Below are positions 16,058-16,753 of a DNA stretch of 16,753 bases, one piece after another. This DNA comes from UBA4416 sp044340865. GTDB taxonomy: Bacteria > Bacteroidota > Bacteroidia > B-17B0 > Aurantibacillaceae. The stretch is from contig JBIISW010000043.1 in the NCBI GenBank assembly GCA_044340865.1, positions 1 through 16,753 on the forward strand, read 5' to 3'. The notes beneath the pieces are model-generated. The model did not search any database. It saw only the letters and a list, made by a program, of their open reading frames with translations, and was not told the DNA's origin. A program made the position numbers and the translations under genes. The number at the start of each line of letters is the position of its first letter. Within the stretch, counting starts at the first letter, position 1.

Positions 16058-16753
16058 TTATATCCTTTTTGAGTAGAGGTGTGTTATAATACTAGTTATG
16101 ATGTATAGTATGATAATCGCTGATATACCTGCATAATTTAGGCTTATAATCAATAAAGCGCTTAATGCTAAGAACACATATTTAACGCGATTACCTTTCC
16201 ATCCAAATGATTTAAATTTTAAGGCAAATAACGGAAGTTCAGAAATTAATAGAAAACTGAATAGAATTGAAATTCCTAACAATAAAAATGGATTGAATAA
16301 GTGGGTTGTAATAGGTTGATGAGTGATGAACGGAAGAGAACAAATAAACATCGCCACAGCAGGTGTTGGCACACCAATGAAAGAGCTGGTTTGACGTGTG
16401 TCATTATTGAATTTTGCTAATCGAATGGCGGAAAAAATAGTGATGATAAACGCACTAATGGCTAGTTCAACTGGGATAATATTTTCATGAGTCAAGTTGT
16501 ATGTTGTTATACTATTTGAAAGAAGTTTGTACATCATAACACCTGGCACAAGTCCAAACGTCACCATATCTGCTAAGCTATCTAAATCTTTCCCGATGGC
16601 TGATGTTACTCGTAGTAATCTTGCAGCAAAACCATCAAAAAAATCAAAAATGGCAGCTAATCCAACTAAATAGCCTGAAAGAATTAAATCATTTTCGAAG
16701 GCAGATAGAATGGCTAAACAGCCACAAAATAAATTACAGCAAGTAATTGCGTT
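16058..16753 (-). CDS. pssA: CDP-diacylglycerol--serine O-phosphatidyltransferase, 5' end beyond window
   Basis: The frame is open from the right edge to a TAA at 16060-16058, giving 231 visible residues. The complete CDP-alcohol phosphatidyltransferase signature D-x2-D-G-x2-A-R-x8-G-x3-D-x3-D is encoded at 16645-16568, upstream of the first in-frame ATG at 16567. The gene therefore clearly continues past that ATG. The visible start, NAITCCNLFCG, resembles the usual PssA N-terminus shortly after the initiator, so perhaps only about 10 residues are missing. Several hydrophobic membrane segments follow, ending near SKRI. The enzyme makes phosphatidylserine from CDP-diacylglycerol and serine, leading to phosphatidylethanolamine. 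PssA fits better than PgsA because of the length and the FGLVPG stretch after the motif. Confidence 0.92.
   Translation of the reverse strand, partial: NAITCCNLFCGCLAILSAFENDLILSGYLVGLAAIFDFFDGFAARLLRVTSAIGKDLDSLADMVTFGLVPGVMMYKLLSNSITTYNLTHENIIPVELAISAFIITIFSAIRLAKFNNDTRQTSSFIGVPTPAVAMFICSLPFITHQPITTHLFNPFLLLGISILFSFLLISELPLFALKFKSFGWKGNRVKYVFLALSALLIISLNYAGISAIIILYIITSIITHLYSKRI

Noticed and set aside
1..16753. Search by eye for CRISPR arrays, tRNAs, rRNA, insertion sequences, phage genes, toxin-antitoxin or defence clusters
   Set aside because: None found. The genes are mainly conserved housekeeping functions in short operons, so no new defence or mobile system can be claimed.

Overview
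The window looks like a chromosomal housekeeping stretch from a low-GC member of the Bacteroidota. Three things point there. A 1116-residue secreted protein ends in a type A sorting domain of the type IX secretion system (T9SS). A bacillithiol-type YtxJ and a prokaryotic GH3-family protein are present. Several starts are preceded by a TAnnTTTG -7 element and lack a Shine-Dalgarno sequence. I cannot name the genus. No CRISPR array, insertion sequence, phage gene, tRNA or rRNA is visible.

Layout, left to right. A Wzx-like flippase on the minus strand runs off the left edge. A minus-strand hairpin terminator and the large T9SS-exported beta-propeller protein follow. Next is a minus-strand pair, an outer-membrane-like protein and lipA, separated by 3 bases. 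An OsmC-family gene (plus strand) runs into a minus-strand pair made of a 43-residue lipoprotein and ytxJ. Uracil-DNA glycosylase and hemW follow on the plus strand, both starting with TTG, and converge on recX. Between recX and the GH3 gene lies what I read as the wreck of an RsmF-like rRNA methyltransferase gene, with a large internal deletion plus stop and frameshift lesions. The minus-strand run ispD, then a PolX/PHP protein (4-base overlap), then GH3 follows. The right end holds a SPOR-domain protein on the plus strand and a phosphatidylserine synthase (pssA) that runs off the right edge on the minus strand.

Functional themes are envelope and lipid biogenesis (flippase, IspD, PssA, SPOR protein, outer-membrane-like protein), DNA repair (UDG, RecX, PolX), cofactor and radical-SAM chemistry (LipA, HemW), and thiol/peroxide defence (OsmC, YtxJ). 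I see no coherent new multi-gene system. The most unusual items are the methyltransferase pseudogene, the PolX homologue whose polymerase metal site looks lost while its PHP site is intact, the tiny lipoprotein ahead of ytxJ, and the tandem-domain SPOR protein. Once the pseudogene is counted, no stretch longer than 300 bases is without a gene. The longest gap, 14384-14672, shows only weak inverted repeats.
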